Notes: generated from the letters alone by a model not told the origin. A stretch of 64,000 bases of DNA from Chryseobacterium viscerum (GCF_025949665.1 NZ_JAPDFT010000001.1:2604001-2668000), one strand, 5' to 3'; shown: positions 25,830-37,658, numbered from the stretch's first letter. Program-made: numbers and translations.

Positions 25830-27764
25830 TTACTTCTTAACAAGGCTTATTACCTGATTTTCAAACTTAGAAGCTACTCCCCAGATTTGTTTAAATGCAG
25901 GGTAATATTCTTTCGGATAATCTGAACTGCTGACTTTTGTTGTGGTAGTTACTTCCAGTTTATTTCCTTTTTGTTCTACAGAATAGGTATATGCTATTTC
26001 TTTATCTTCTGTAACGATTCTTTTTTCTTTAGGCATTTCCTCAATTACATATCCTTCAGGAATTTCGAGAATAACTTTTTTCACTTTGGTGATAGGCGAT
26101 CCAAAATCAATGGGATATTGTCTTACTTCCGTCTGATCAAATTCATTGGAATTTTTATTTAAAAACAACATTGGATTGATGATCATTTTCTTTCCTACTC
26201 TATCAATAAGGTTCATTGAAGAGAATTTCATACTGCTTTCAAAATCTCCATTTTCCAAAACTTTTGAATCAATATCCGTAAAGTCCATAGAAAAGTTTTC
26301 TTTATATTGCTTTTTATATTTTTCTGCGTTGTCATCATAGCTGTCTTTCACATACATCGCATAGGCACCCGTATCTCTGTCTGAATAAGTTCCGGAAATA
26401 CTCCCGTCATCATTGATCTTACCATTCACGGTAAGGAAAGTATTGCTGGATTTTATATTCGCCATTTGAATCTGCAGAGTCTTTTCCTTAGTGACCAAAA
26501 TTCCATATTGATTCCAGTTTTTAAGAGGTATTTCATCCAGAGAAGATTGTTTTGAGGTAGCATCATAAATATGCAGCTGGTTATCAATATTAATTGAAGC
26601 CAATACAAAATTCATGTTGGAAATATTGGGCGACACCAAATTAATCAATCCATTTTCCACGGTAGAAATTACCAACGGATCAGCTTTAAGGCCCGCCTCG
26701 CGAAGCATCATTACCAGAAAAAGGTTGATTTCTGCTGCATTCCCTACTTTGGTTTCCAACAATTTTTTGATACCATCTTCTGTATAAATCCCTTTATCTT
26801 TATTCCAGGTAAAAGTCTTCTGGACGTAAGAAAAAATAGCATTTGCCTTTTCGAGATCGGTTTTCATTTCTGAAACTCCTGCCGGCATGTTTTCTTTTGC
26901 CAGTTTTGTTCGCTTCAGCTCTCCTCCAAAATCATCGCTTTCATAAAGTCTTTTCCCAATCTGATCCCATGATGATGAATAGAGTTTAAGCTCACCAAAA
27001 TTAGTAGAGTTCAACTCTGCACTGATTTTCGTCCTGAAGTTTCTGTCATTTCTTACAAACTTTTCAGTTTTAAAGCCTTTTAGGTTTTCATAAGCAAATC
27101 TGAAGGTTTTATACTGGGCACCATACAGGTTCCTTTCCTCCATTTCCCTGTATTTAGGTGAAATCCCTCCGGTATAGTTTACATTATATGACATATTAAT
27201 AGGTGTATCAAAAACATATTCTGTGTTCAGTGAAGGAGTGTCAGATTCTATCAATACCTCTGGAATCATAAACCGGAACGGAGATATAATTTCATACTGA
27301 TATTCTAAAACTGATCCATTTTTCACACTTGGAAAAGCAAATTTTGTCAGAGTAACATATTTATTCTCCTTACTTCTATATTGTGAACTTTTTTCCACTT
27401 TCACCGGAACTGTGTTTCCGTTTTCAAGATTGTATGTAAAAGCCTTGAATTTACCCAGTGATTCTCTGTTCGTTCCAACATTATAAATAGGGATTTCAAG
27501 ATTCAGCCAGTCTTCAGCCTTATCTTTATCATAAATCTTAACTCTGTAATAATATCTTTTGTGCAGATTCCCTGTATTTGCATCCACCATAAAGTAAGCG
27601 GATTTATACAGAATTTCTGCAGGAGCATTTTCATCCAGTAACGATTTTGGCTTAGACAAATCTGCATCATTAAATTTCGGAGGATTCAGAAATTCGTATT
27701 TTTTCTGAGCATTAATCATTATGGTATTGGCAGAGCAAAGGACCAATACTATTAGTTTTTTCAT
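25830..27764 (-). CDS. DUF3857 transglutaminase-like protein, probable pseudoenzyme (paralogue A)
   Basis: This is a 644 aa exported protein: signal peptide, N-terminal DUF3857 domain (VKIYDKDKAEDWLNLEIPIYN; NGSVLEYQYEIISP), transglutaminase-like core, and C-terminal DUF. In the core the catalytic-Cys position is Ala343 (VGNAAEINLFLVMMLREAG), so cysteine-type catalysis is not expected. It overlaps in layout with the paralogue at 29697-31619 (C-terminus ...ENQVISLVKK identical). It follows the 630 aa gene by 2 bases. The role is unknown; family members are cell-envelope proteins of Bacteroidota. Confidence 0.85.
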   Translation of the reverse strand: MKKLIVLVLCSANTIMINAQKKYEFLNPPKFNDADLSKPKSLLDENAPAEILYKSAYFMVDANTGNLHKRYYYRVKIYDKDKAEDWLNLEIPIYNVGTNRESLGKFKAFTYNLENGNTVPVKVEKSSQYRSKENKYVTLTKFAFPSVKNGSVLEYQYEIISPFRFMIPEVLIESDTPSLNTEYVFDTPINMSYNVNYTGGISPKYREMEERNLYGAQYKTFRFAYENLKGFKTEKFVRNDRNFRTKISAELNSTNFGELKLYSSSWDQIGKRLYESDDFGGELKRTKLAKENMPAGVSEMKTDLEKANAIFSYVQKTFTWNKDKGIYTEDGIKKLLETKVGNAAEINLFLVMMLREAGLKADPLVISTVENGLINLVSPNISNMNFVLASINIDNQLHIYDATSKQSSLDEIPLKNWNQYGILVTKEKTLQIQMANIKSSNTFLTVNGKINDDGSISGTYSDRDTGAYAMYVKDSYDDNAEKYKKQYKENFSMDFTDIDSKVLENGDFESSMKFSSMNLIDRVGKKMIINPMLFLNKNSNEFDQTEVRQYPIDFGSPITKVKKVILEIPEGYVIEEMPKEKRIVTEDKEIAYTYSVEQKGNKLEVTTTTKVSSSDYPKEYYPAFKQIWGVASKFENQVISLVKK

Positions 27765-27766
27765 GG

Positions 27767-29659
27767 TTATATTTTTGTTATTAAAATTTTTGAATTATCC
27801 ATGTTCAGAATTTTCTTTCTGAAACTGATGTAATCATTGTATTTTTCTTTTGGGTACAGACCTTTATTGATCTGCATTTTTCTTGTCACTTTTATCTGAT
27901 TATCACTTTTAACAAAGCTTAGCTTGTAGGACCCGAATTCAGAAGTGATGTTTGAATTATCCGGAGTTTCATCAACTTTATAGCCCATAGGAAGAATAAA
28001 AGCAATTTCATATTCATCTTCAAAGGACATATTGACTTCAAAAGGAAGTTCACGGTTCTCGTCTGTTTTATAAATAACATCAGAAAAAATGGGTACAGAT
28101 CTGAATAAAAGGCTGTTTCCTGCTTTTTTAGAGAAATTATTCGTTTTAAAATCAAGATCATAGGTAATAACAGCATTATCTCTGTCGTTGTTGAAGTTTT
28201 TCATTTCCACTTTTTCAAAGTTCAAAATGTCAAAGTTGGCTTTTACCGCATCATTTTTCTCTTTTGGATTTAGATTTGCGAACCTTAAATTATAATCATA
28301 CTGATTTCCTGTATAGTAAAAGTTCCCTGTTCCGGTAATACTGTTATCCTCGTTAAGATTAACTCTCAATACCTGCTTCTCTTTGTTCTGCTCGGCTTTA
28401 TACACCGGCGTATTGATAAGTTCGATTCCTTTTGGGGTCACGGCCAGCGCATTTCTATCAGTTGTACTGTAGCTTAAATGGTTAAAAGCGATCTGCTGAG
28501 AAGTATTTTCAAGCCAGATATTTCCTTTTTCAGTCGGAACCATCAGAATAACATGGTTTCCACCCATAGAAGGAAATTCAGGATCAAAGGAAACCTGTGA
28601 ACGGCCCGAGGTAATGATACAATAATTGGAAGGAATCCCTGCCTCATTCAGAAGGACTTTCATATAATTTGTAAGTCCCTTACAGTCTCCATAACCTTTT
28701 TTCTGAACCTCATCCGGCATCATAGGCTGCCAGCCACCTATTCCTAATGCCACAGCAATATAACGGCTTTTGTTCTGCATGTACTGATAAATTTTCTTCA
28801 CCTTATCTTCTACAGATCCCTGCAGTTGTAAAGAGGCCACTTCAGCCTTGATAGCAGAGGTAGAAGCTGAAACAGGTACCAGAAGATCATTATAAATCCA
28901 GGTTCCGAAATCTGTCCAGTTATTCAAAGTTCCCTGCTTTCCTGCCAAACTGAATTTTGCCAGGGCAAAGTTTACTGCAGGTAATATTTTAATGGGCTGC
29001 GGAATCATAAAAGCATCATCTATAGCAGGTACGTTTTTGTATGAATACGTTTTATCATTTGCGCTGCCACTTTCTACAACGGAAGCATAGTTGTATTTTG
29101 ACGGATAGATCTTGGTACGCAGTTCAATCCCTGAAGTATTAATGATTTTAAACTGTGCTTCTTCCAGGGATGTTTTGATAGAAGTAAAGGGTACAAAATC
29201 AGGAATGAAAACTGTATTTTCATCGTCAGTCTCATAAGAAAAGTCAACCGTATAAGGATATTGAGCCGGTGTATAAGAATATACTAAAACTCTGTTATCT
29301 GAATAAAAAATTCCTTGAGGGTTATTTGCTATATCCTGAAAATCAGACTTTGAAACACTTTTAATCTTTTTTCCGGCTTCATCGTAAATAATCACTTTTA
29401 CATTTGAAATACGTCTTGACTTATCATAAGGAATATAGGCTGCAGCCTGATCATTTCCGTCTTTGTTTAAAACTGTAGTAACCGTATTATACTGGTATTT
29501 TATCTGATCAATTTTATTTATCTGAGCCGTTGTAAAATCTTTTCGTATAACAACATTTGCATTTTTCTTTAAATTCTCAGGAATTGCAGAAGCAGGATAG
29601 CTTTGTGCAAAATATAATGAGGCTGTAGACAAAGCCCCTAAAATTAAAAATTTCATCAT
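27767..29659 (-). CDS. DUF3857 transglutaminase-like protein with intact Cys (paralogue B)
   Basis: This is a 630 aa exported protein with signal peptide MMKFLILGALSTASLYFAQ. A DUF3857 domain (to about residue 230) precedes a transglutaminase/protease-like core with an intact Cys326 in GYGDCKGLTNYMKVLLNEAG and His in GGNHVILMVP, so it may be an active cysteine hydrolase or amidase. It is transcribed with paralogue A 2 bases downstream. Its first 32 codons recur as a stump at 31629-31727, evidence of a past tandem duplication. Confidence 0.85.
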   Translation of the reverse strand: MMKFLILGALSTASLYFAQSYPASAIPENLKKNANVVIRKDFTTAQINKIDQIKYQYNTVTTVLNKDGNDQAAAYIPYDKSRRISNVKVIIYDEAGKKIKSVSKSDFQDIANNPQGIFYSDNRVLVYSYTPAQYPYTVDFSYETDDENTVFIPDFVPFTSIKTSLEEAQFKIINTSGIELRTKIYPSKYNYASVVESGSANDKTYSYKNVPAIDDAFMIPQPIKILPAVNFALAKFSLAGKQGTLNNWTDFGTWIYNDLLVPVSASTSAIKAEVASLQLQGSVEDKVKKIYQYMQNKSRYIAVALGIGGWQPMMPDEVQKKGYGDCKGLTNYMKVLLNEAGIPSNYCIITSGRSQVSFDPEFPSMGGNHVILMVPTEKGNIWLENTSQQIAFNHLSYSTTDRNALAVTPKGIELINTPVYKAEQNKEKQVLRVNLNEDNSITGTGNFYYTGNQYDYNLRFANLNPKEKNDAVKANFDILNFEKVEMKNFNNDRDNAVITYDLDFKTNNFSKKAGNSLLFRSVPIFSDVIYKTDENRELPFEVNMSFEDEYEIAFILPMGYKVDETPDNSNITSEFGSYKLSFVKSDNQIKVTRKMQINKGLYPKEKYNDYISFRKKILNMDNSKILITKI

Positions 29660-29696
29660 TACTGTTAATTTTAAATAAATTATTAAAATTTTTATC

Positions 29697-31619
29697 TTAT
29701 TTTTTTACTAAACTAATCACCTGATTTTCCGTTTCAGAGATTGTTTTCCAGATTTGTTTAAAAAACGGGTAGTATTCTTTAGGATAATTTTGGCTGGCAA
29801 CCCCCATTTTTGAAGTTATTATTATTTTGTTACCTTGCGTTTCAACCTTGTATAAAAAAGATATTTCCTGGTCATCTGTAGCCATCTTTTTATCTTTTGG
29901 AAGGCTCAAAACTTTATAATTTTCAGGAATTTCCAATTCTATTCTTTTTTCTTTATTAAAAGCTGAAATAAAATCAATTTGATGTTTTCTTTCGTGGGAC
30001 TGATCAAACAATTCTTTTTCAGCATTTAAAAACATGATTGGGTTGATCACTATTTTGTCTCCAATTACATCCATCAAATTCGTATCGGAAAATGTCATCT
30101 GAGTCTCAAAATCACCATTGGCCAAGAGCTTTGGTTCCACATTTTTCCCATCTATATTATATTGCAAAGGAAACGTTTGTTTATATTTATCCTTACTTAT
30201 ATCAAATTCATCATAAGAGTTTATTGCATACATCCCGCTATCCTTTTGTGTGAATATTCCTTTCACTAAAGAGTTTTGCAGGTCTATGCCGGCTTTAATA
30301 GACATCTCTTTTTTACTTATATTAGTATTGGAGAATGAAAGAGAGGTTCCTTTTTTTCCTTCCAGCAAAATTCCGAAATCATTCCAATCCCTCTCCGGTA
30401 ACATATTCACCTTAGAATTAAAGGAAGTCGCATCATAAAAATAAATCTGATTATTAATTTTAACTGATGTTAATACAAAATTCAAATTATTAATATTAGG
30501 CGAAATAATATTTAAAATACCATTATCAACTGTAGAAATCAAAAGAGGATTAGCTTCAATTCCGGCATCTCTTAAAAGCATAATCAAAAGAAGATTAATA
30601 TCTGCACTATTTCCAGATTTTGTTTTTATAAGTTGTCTTAAGTTTTGGGAAGCCATTATTCCCGTCTTCTCGTTCCACTTATAATTTTCTTTGACAAAAT
30701 TGAAAATTCTATCTGCTCTTCCTAAAGGATCATAATATGTCTTAATATTCTCAGGAAGAACATCTTTCACATTCCCTTTTAAAAAACTTCCAAAATCATC
30801 AAAGTTATAAAGCTTGTCTGCAAGACTGTTCCAATCTTTAAACTCACTATAAGTAAAATATTTGGTTGAAAATCTTTTAAGTTCAGGTTTAATTTTCCCC
30901 CTGAATCTATCCAAATCTTTTACATATTTTTCCTTCTGCATAGATTTCATATCCGAATATCCGAATCTGAAAACATTATACAAAGCTCCTAAACGATCCT
31001 CAGTAGTGGAGACATGATATTTTGGTTTGATAACGTTTCCTGTACTGTTGAAAGAATAAGTAATAGGCTCGTCTGGGTATTCCAAATTATATTCCTGATA
31101 AACAACGGGAATATTGTACTCCAGAAAATATACAGGATTGGATATATTCTTACTTGTCACTTTATAGCTGTATTCTATCACAGATCCGTCTGAAATATTA
31201 GGTAAGGCAAGCTTATAAATATTTATTCCTTTTGTAAAATTCTCTTTTAATTGCTCTTTTTTATCAATTAAGATTTTTTCGACTTTATTATCGGATAAAT
31301 TATATATTCTGACTTCAAACTTACTCAGAGATTCATCGGTAAGAAGAGGGATGCTTATATTAAGCCAATCTTCGGAACGCTTTTTATCATAGATTTTAAT
31401 TTTTGAATACCATTCTTTCTCCAAAGAATTATCATTCATGATATTATATCGAACACTATTGTAGAGAATCTCAGCAGGAGCATCTTTTTCTATCAGTGAG
31501 TTAGTTTTCTTAAGATCAGCTTCATCAAAGACAGGTGGAGAGAGGAATTTATGTTGTGTAAAAAATACATTAAACACAAGACAACTCACTGCTACAGCAA
31601 TTTTAGTATTAATTTTCAT
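29697..31619 (-). CDS. DUF3857 transglutaminase-like protein, probable pseudoenzyme (paralogue A')
   Basis: This 640 aa protein is laid out as paralogue A: FLSPPVFDEADLKKTNSL near the start against FLNPPKFNDADLSKPKSL in A, and an identical C-terminus ENQVISLVKK. The catalytic-Cys position is Ser338 (SGNSADINLLLIMLLRDAG). It looks more diverged and A/T-richer than A. The gene starts 9 bases after the stop of the truncated B-like stump, so it sits where paralogue A sits behind paralogue B, as expected for the second unit of a duplication. Confidence 0.85.
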   Translation of the reverse strand: MKINTKIAVAVSCLVFNVFFTQHKFLSPPVFDEADLKKTNSLIEKDAPAEILYNSVRYNIMNDNSLEKEWYSKIKIYDKKRSEDWLNISIPLLTDESLSKFEVRIYNLSDNKVEKILIDKKEQLKENFTKGINIYKLALPNISDGSVIEYSYKVTSKNISNPVYFLEYNIPVVYQEYNLEYPDEPITYSFNSTGNVIKPKYHVSTTEDRLGALYNVFRFGYSDMKSMQKEKYVKDLDRFRGKIKPELKRFSTKYFTYSEFKDWNSLADKLYNFDDFGSFLKGNVKDVLPENIKTYYDPLGRADRIFNFVKENYKWNEKTGIMASQNLRQLIKTKSGNSADINLLLIMLLRDAGIEANPLLISTVDNGILNIISPNINNLNFVLTSVKINNQIYFYDATSFNSKVNMLPERDWNDFGILLEGKKGTSLSFSNTNISKKEMSIKAGIDLQNSLVKGIFTQKDSGMYAINSYDEFDISKDKYKQTFPLQYNIDGKNVEPKLLANGDFETQMTFSDTNLMDVIGDKIVINPIMFLNAEKELFDQSHERKHQIDFISAFNKEKRIELEIPENYKVLSLPKDKKMATDDQEISFLYKVETQGNKIIITSKMGVASQNYPKEYYPFFKQIWKTISETENQVISLVKK

Positions 31620-31628
31620 GGAATGTTA

Positions 31629-31727
31629 TTATTTTTTGGAATTCTCAGGAATTGCAGAAGCAGGATAGCTTTGTGCAAAATATAATGAGGCTGTAGAGAA
31701 GGCCCCAAGAACTAATATTTTCATCAT
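31629..31727 (-). pseudogene. Truncated 5' stump of a paralogue B copy
   Basis: Reverse strand ATG-ATG at 31722-31727 encodes 32 residues, MMKILVLGAFSTASLYFAQ then SYPASAIPENSKK, and stops. This repeats the first 32 residues of the 630 aa gene (MMKFLILGALSTASLYFAQ, SYPASAIPENLKK) with few changes, and the DNA is almost identical in the signal-peptide part. The rest of the gene is gone. It is either a deletion relic, or now a short secreted peptide/leader that couples translation to the next gene. Confidence 0.85.
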
Positions 31728-32069
31728 AGTTATTAAAATTAAGCAAAAATAAGAAAATCTTAATAACTGTTAAAAAAAATATAAAAGGCTCCAACATTGT
31801 GAAGCCTTAAACCTAATACTTTAAAAGTACTTTTTTAGATGTACTTATAAGGATATGAACACATTATCAACTTTTCATTTTTAAATTCTGAAAAGTTAAA
31901 ACAGAATATTTATACTTATTCTAGATATTTATTCTGTGCATGAAGTGGTAAACTTCATATTGTCTGCGTTTCAAATTTAAAATAAATTATGATTTATATA
32001 ATTCAAAAGCTGTAGAATTAATAACAAACAGTAGTACAATTAATTCTACAATATAAAGAACTATTCATA
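31728..32069. other. Gene-free, hairpin-rich region
   Basis: I find no credible gene. Inverted repeats include AAGGCT..AGCCTT (near 31786-31808), AACTTTTC..GAAAAGTT (near 31870-31900), and a perfect 12-base pair TGTAGAATTAAT (32011-32022) / ATTAATTCTACA (32039-32050). The region presumably contains the promoter of the DUF3857 cluster, but no TAnnTTTG box stands out. Confidence 0.5.
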
Positions 32070-32103
32070 AAAAAAGACCTCATCTCTGAAGTCTTTTATT
32101 TTT
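32070..32103 (-). terminator. Terminator of the DUF5684 gene
   Basis: Reverse strand AAAGACTTC / GAGGTCTTT (one G-U) with a T-run after it. Confidence 0.8.
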
Positions 32104-32116
32104 TTTAATTTTGTTT

Positions 32117-32539
32117 TTAATCATTTGGGATCAACTTACTATCGTACTGATCACTTCCAAGTGCCAATACAGGAATAAAGATAAATCCCAAAAAGAGAAT
32201 CAGAATGGTATACAGAGGAGTCTCTTTGGAGAAACCTTTGGCTAGTCTGTCATATACAACCCAGCACGCATAGATATTTACCAATGGAATACAGAAAAGA
32301 ATGATCCACCATATGGGTTTCTTCACGATTTCCAGCAACACTATTAAATTATAAATTGGGATAAAAGCAGCCCAGGCATCTTGTCTTCCTGCTTTCTGAA
32401 AGATTTTGTACATGCAATATCCATAGAAAATATAACATAGTAAGCTGATGAACATTGTTCCGATCCCTAATCCTGCAGCGGCTGCACCAGATACTGCATC
32501 TGTCCCATTATAAGGGTCTGTTTGTAAAAGAGTTAGCAT
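32117..32539 (-). CDS. Small multispanning membrane protein (DUF5684-like)
   Basis: This is a 140 aa inner-membrane protein with four predicted hydrophobic segments. The motif KIFQKAGRQDAWAAFIPIYNLIVLLEI is typical of the DUF5684 / signal-peptidase-associated family, often fused to or near lepB in Bacteroidota. Its function is unknown. It lies just downstream of gyrB but behind the gyrB terminator. Confidence 0.75.
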   Translation of the reverse strand: MLTLLQTDPYNGTDAVSGAAAAGLGIGTMFISLLCYIFYGYCMYKIFQKAGRQDAWAAFIPIYNLIVLLEIVKKPIWWIILFCIPLVNIYACWVVYDRLAKGFSKETPLYTILILFLGFIFIPVLALGSDQYDSKLIPND

Positions 32540-32568
32540 ATTATTGTTTTTTTGGTTTATCCAAATAT

Positions 32569-32604
32569 AAAAAAAGCTTCTAAATAATTAGAAGCTTTTT
32601 TTAT
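32569..32604 (-). terminator. Terminator of gyrB
   Basis: AAAAAGCTTCTAA (32571-32583) / TTAGAAGCTTTTT (32588-32600), then T on the reverse strand. Confidence 0.88.
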
Positions 32605-32620
32605 TATATTTTAAAAAACG

Positions 32621-34624
<2,004 letters not shown>

Positions 34625-34790
34625 TTAAAAAGTGTCAAAAAAATGTAGAGTTTTCTTATTGAAAACATAAGGAATAGGATACCAGGTCAAAGAATCAAAA
34701 TTAAAATCTATTGGTGAAATACCAACTGTCGTAAATCATATTCAACATCAATAATTTATGCGTAAATTTATTTACTGAAAAGTTGATATT

Positions 34791-36134
34791 ATGGATGATT
34801 TTATAGCAGCACGCGCTCAGATGGCACTCTCTCTGGGCTTTCATATCATATTCTCCTGTGTGGGTATGGTGATGCCTTTTCTGATGGCTTTTGCCCATTG
34901 GAAATACCTAAAGACCAATAATGAAGTATATAAAGGATTAACAAAAGCATGGAGCAAAGGGGTAGCTATCCTTTTTGCTACAGGAGCCGTTTCAGGAACA
35001 ATGCTTTCTTTTGAACTGGGGCTTTTATGGCCCGGTTTTATGAAACATGCCGGTCCTATTTTCGGAATGCCGTTTTCACTTGAAGGAACAGCCTTTTTCA
35101 TTGAGGCTATTGCCATCGGATTTTTTTTATATGGCTGGGAAAGATTCAACAAATGGTTTCACTGGTTTTGTGGATTTCTGGTTGGCGTAAGCGGACTGGC
35201 TTCCGGAATTCTTGTAGTAGCTGCCAACTCATGGATGAATTCTCCAACAGGTTTTGATTATATCAATGGACAGTATATTAATATAGATCCGATCAAAGCG
35301 ATGTTCAATGATGCGTGGTTCCCCCAGGCTCTTCACATGACGGTTGCTGCATTTTGTGCGACAGGATTTGCGGTAGCCGGAGTTCATGCCTTTATGATCA
35401 TGCGGAAAAGAAATATTGAATTTCATACCAAAGCGTTTAGAATTGCGGTAGGTTTTGCCCTTATCGGAGCATTCGGAGCACCTTTAAGTGGTGATATTGC
35501 GGCAAAATCAGTAGCAGAACGACAGCCTATTAAACTGGCGGCTATGGAAGCTCATTTTGAAACTGAAAAAGGGGCTTCTTTTATTGTCGGAGGAATTCCT
35601 GATGAAGAAAAAGAAGAAGTGAAATATGCTGTGAAAATTCCAAAGGTTTTAAGTTTTCTGGTGAGTAATGATTTCAATGCTGAAGTAAAGGGTCTTAAAG
35701 ATTTCCCAAGAGATGAATGGCCACCGGTTGCAGTTGTTCACTATGCCTTTCAGATTATGATCTTTTTCGGGGTGGTAATGATTGGTATTGGAATCGTTTA
35801 TTTATATTCTTTTTTCTTCAGAAAAGAATGGCTGAGTAAGCACTGGCTGTTAAAAACCTTCTTAATAGCAACCCCTTTTGGGTATATTGCTCTGGAAGCA
35901 GGATGGACAGTGACCGAAGTAGGAAGACAACCATGGATCATTTATGGAGTAATGAGAACTATAGATGCGGTAACCCCCATGCCTGGAATACAGTATTCAT
36001 TCTATTTCTTTACTGCTATTTTCATATCATTATCATTGATTCTTGTTTTCCTTTTAAAGAGACAGATCCAAATGGTACCGAAACTTTATGATCCTACTGA
36101 TTCTCAATTTAACGATAAAAACAAAAAATCATGA
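34791..36134 (+). CDS. cydA: Cytochrome bd ubiquinol/menaquinol oxidase subunit I
   Basis: This is the haem-bearing subunit of the high-affinity terminal oxidase, which reduces O2 with quinol at the inner membrane. The 447 aa protein begins ARAQMALSLGFHIIFSC with the conserved His ligand, has NSWMNSPTGFD and GRQPWIIYGVMRT near the end, and nine hydrophobic segments. The Q-loop region is short, so this is the short-loop class. The stop overlaps the cydB start (ATGA). Confidence 0.95.
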   Translation: MDDFIAARAQMALSLGFHIIFSCVGMVMPFLMAFAHWKYLKTNNEVYKGLTKAWSKGVAILFATGAVSGTMLSFELGLLWPGFMKHAGPIFGMPFSLEGTAFFIEAIAIGFFLYGWERFNKWFHWFCGFLVGVSGLASGILVVAANSWMNSPTGFDYINGQYINIDPIKAMFNDAWFPQALHMTVAAFCATGFAVAGVHAFMIMRKRNIEFHTKAFRIAVGFALIGAFGAPLSGDIAAKSVAERQPIKLAAMEAHFETEKGASFIVGGIPDEEKEEVKYAVKIPKVLSFLVSNDFNAEVKGLKDFPRDEWPPVAVVHYAFQIMIFFGVVMIGIGIVYLYSFFFRKEWLSKHWLLKTFLIATPFGYIALEAGWTVTEVGRQPWIIYGVMRTIDAVTPMPGIQYSFYFFTAIFISLSLILVFLLKRQIQMVPKLYDPTDSQFNDKNKKS

Positions 36135-37135
36135 TCTACGTTGTAATAGGTTTTCTCTGGCTTTCTATCTGTCTTTATATTATTTTGGGAGGAGCTGATT
36201 TCGGAGCTGGTATTGTAGAACTTTTCACCAATAAAAAAGCCAGACACAAGACTCATGAAATCATGTATGAGTCAATTGCTCCTGTATGGGAAGCAAATCA
36301 TATGTGGCTGATTATTGCCATTGTAATTCTCTTTGTAGGATTTCCTGAAATTTATACCACCATGTCTACCTATCTTCATATTCCTTTGGTATTGATGCTT
36401 GTGGGTATTATTGCAAGAGGAACCGCATTTACCTTCAGACACTATGATGCTGTGAAAGATAACTGGCAGGTTTTATACACCCAGATTTTCTACTATGCAA
36501 GTCTGTTAACGCCGTTCTTTTTAGGATTAATAGCTGCTGCAACGGTTTCCCACTCTATCAATCCTGATGCGGTAAGTTTTGTAGATTTATATATTTTTAG
36601 CTGGCTGAACTGGTTTGGGGTTTCTGTGGGACTATTCACTGTTGCATTGTGTGCCTATCTTGCTTCTATCTTTTCATTAAGAGAAACCCGTGATAAAGTG
36701 GACCTTTTACTGATGATAAGAAAGTCCAAGCAGACAATGATTTTTGTTGTGATTACAGGAATATTAGTGTTTGTGACTGCTTATATTTCAGATATTCCTC
36801 TTTTGATGTGGGTATTTTCCAAACCTTTGGGTATTATGGCTATTGCTTTTGCAACCATTGCCTTATTACTTATTTTAAGAGCTCTGAACCGTCAAAAACT
36901 ACTTCCTGTACGTGCATTGGCAGGATTCCAGATGGTTATGATTTTAGTGGCCGCAACGTATCAGCATAATCCGAATATTATTTTATTAGGAAACGGACAA
37001 CATCTTTCATTACTGGAACATATGGCTCCCGAAAAAACCATTGCAGCATTGGGCTGGGCTTTGATGTTGGGCTCCTTATTTATTCTTCCGTTTTTATTTT
37101 ATCTGATGGCTTCTTTCAGTAAACTGAGAAAATAG
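36131..37135 (+). CDS. cydB: Cytochrome bd oxidase subunit II
   Basis: This is a 334 aa integral membrane partner of CydA. It starts MIYVVIGFLWLSICLYIILGGADFGAG, the CydB N-terminus, and has PVWEANHMWLI and eight to nine hydrophobic segments. It overlaps cydA by four bases (ATGA). No cydX or cydDC gene follows; the next gene is unrelated in sequence. Confidence 0.95.
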   Translation: MIYVVIGFLWLSICLYIILGGADFGAGIVELFTNKKARHKTHEIMYESIAPVWEANHMWLIIAIVILFVGFPEIYTTMSTYLHIPLVLMLVGIIARGTAFTFRHYDAVKDNWQVLYTQIFYYASLLTPFFLGLIAAATVSHSINPDAVSFVDLYIFSWLNWFGVSVGLFTVALCAYLASIFSLRETRDKVDLLLMIRKSKQTMIFVVITGILVFVTAYISDIPLLMWVFSKPLGIMAIAFATIALLLILRALNRQKLLPVRALAGFQMVMILVAATYQHNPNIILLGNGQHLSLLEHMAPEKTIAALGWALMLGSLFILPFLFYLMASFSKLRK

Positions 37136-37142
37136 ATGAAAT

Positions 37143-37658
37143 ATGCAGAGCTATAAGGATAAAACAGAGCTCATTGAGGAACTCAAGAAAAGATATCTGC
37201 TGTATGATCAGGAATTTGATACTATAAAAGAAGAGGAAAAGGATCTTCTACTACCGGGAATTGACAAAACTCCATCACAAAATATTTCCTATCAATTGGG
37301 CTGGACACATCTGCTTTTACAATGGGAATCTGATGAAAGCAAAGGAATTGATGTAAAAACTCCTACGTCTGAGTATAAATGGAATAATCTGAAAGGACTA
37401 TACCAATCTTTTTATGATCAGTATGACTCTTATAGTTTACAACAGCAGAGAGAACTGCTGCGAAATCAGGTTAATGAAATTATGAACTGGATAGAAAGCC
37501 TTGATGATGAAACATTATTCTCTCCCGGACAGAGAAAATGGGCTACAACTCCCGCTCAGTGGCCAGTTTGGAAATGGATTCATATTAATACTGTGGCTCC
37601 ATTTAAAAACTTCAGAACACAACTTCGGAAATGGAAAAAAGAAAAAGGTACAGAATAG
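37143..37658 (+). CDS. ClbS/DfsB family four-helix bundle protein
   Basis: This is a 171 aa soluble protein of the ClbS/DfsB group (DinB-like four-helix fold). Recognised segments are YQLGWTHLLLQWE near residue 51 and the C-terminal KWIHINTVAPFKNFRTQLRKW. ClbS protects E. coli from colibactin by hydrolysing its cyclopropane warhead, but most family members have no known substrate. It is 7 bases after cydB and likely co-transcribed. Its stop lies in the loop of the terminator. Confidence 0.82.
   Translation: MQSYKDKTELIEELKKRYLLYDQEFDTIKEEEKDLLLPGIDKTPSQNISYQLGWTHLLLQWESDESKGIDVKTPTSEYKWNNLKGLYQSFYDQYDSYSLQQQRELLRNQVNEIMNWIESLDDETLFSPGQRKWATTPAQWPVWKWIHINTVAPFKNFRTQLRKWKKEKGTE

Noticed and set aside
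37143..37658. Colibactin-type toxin resistance role for the ClbS-like protein
   Set aside because: The family is broad and no biosynthetic cluster is nearby; only the fold is supported.
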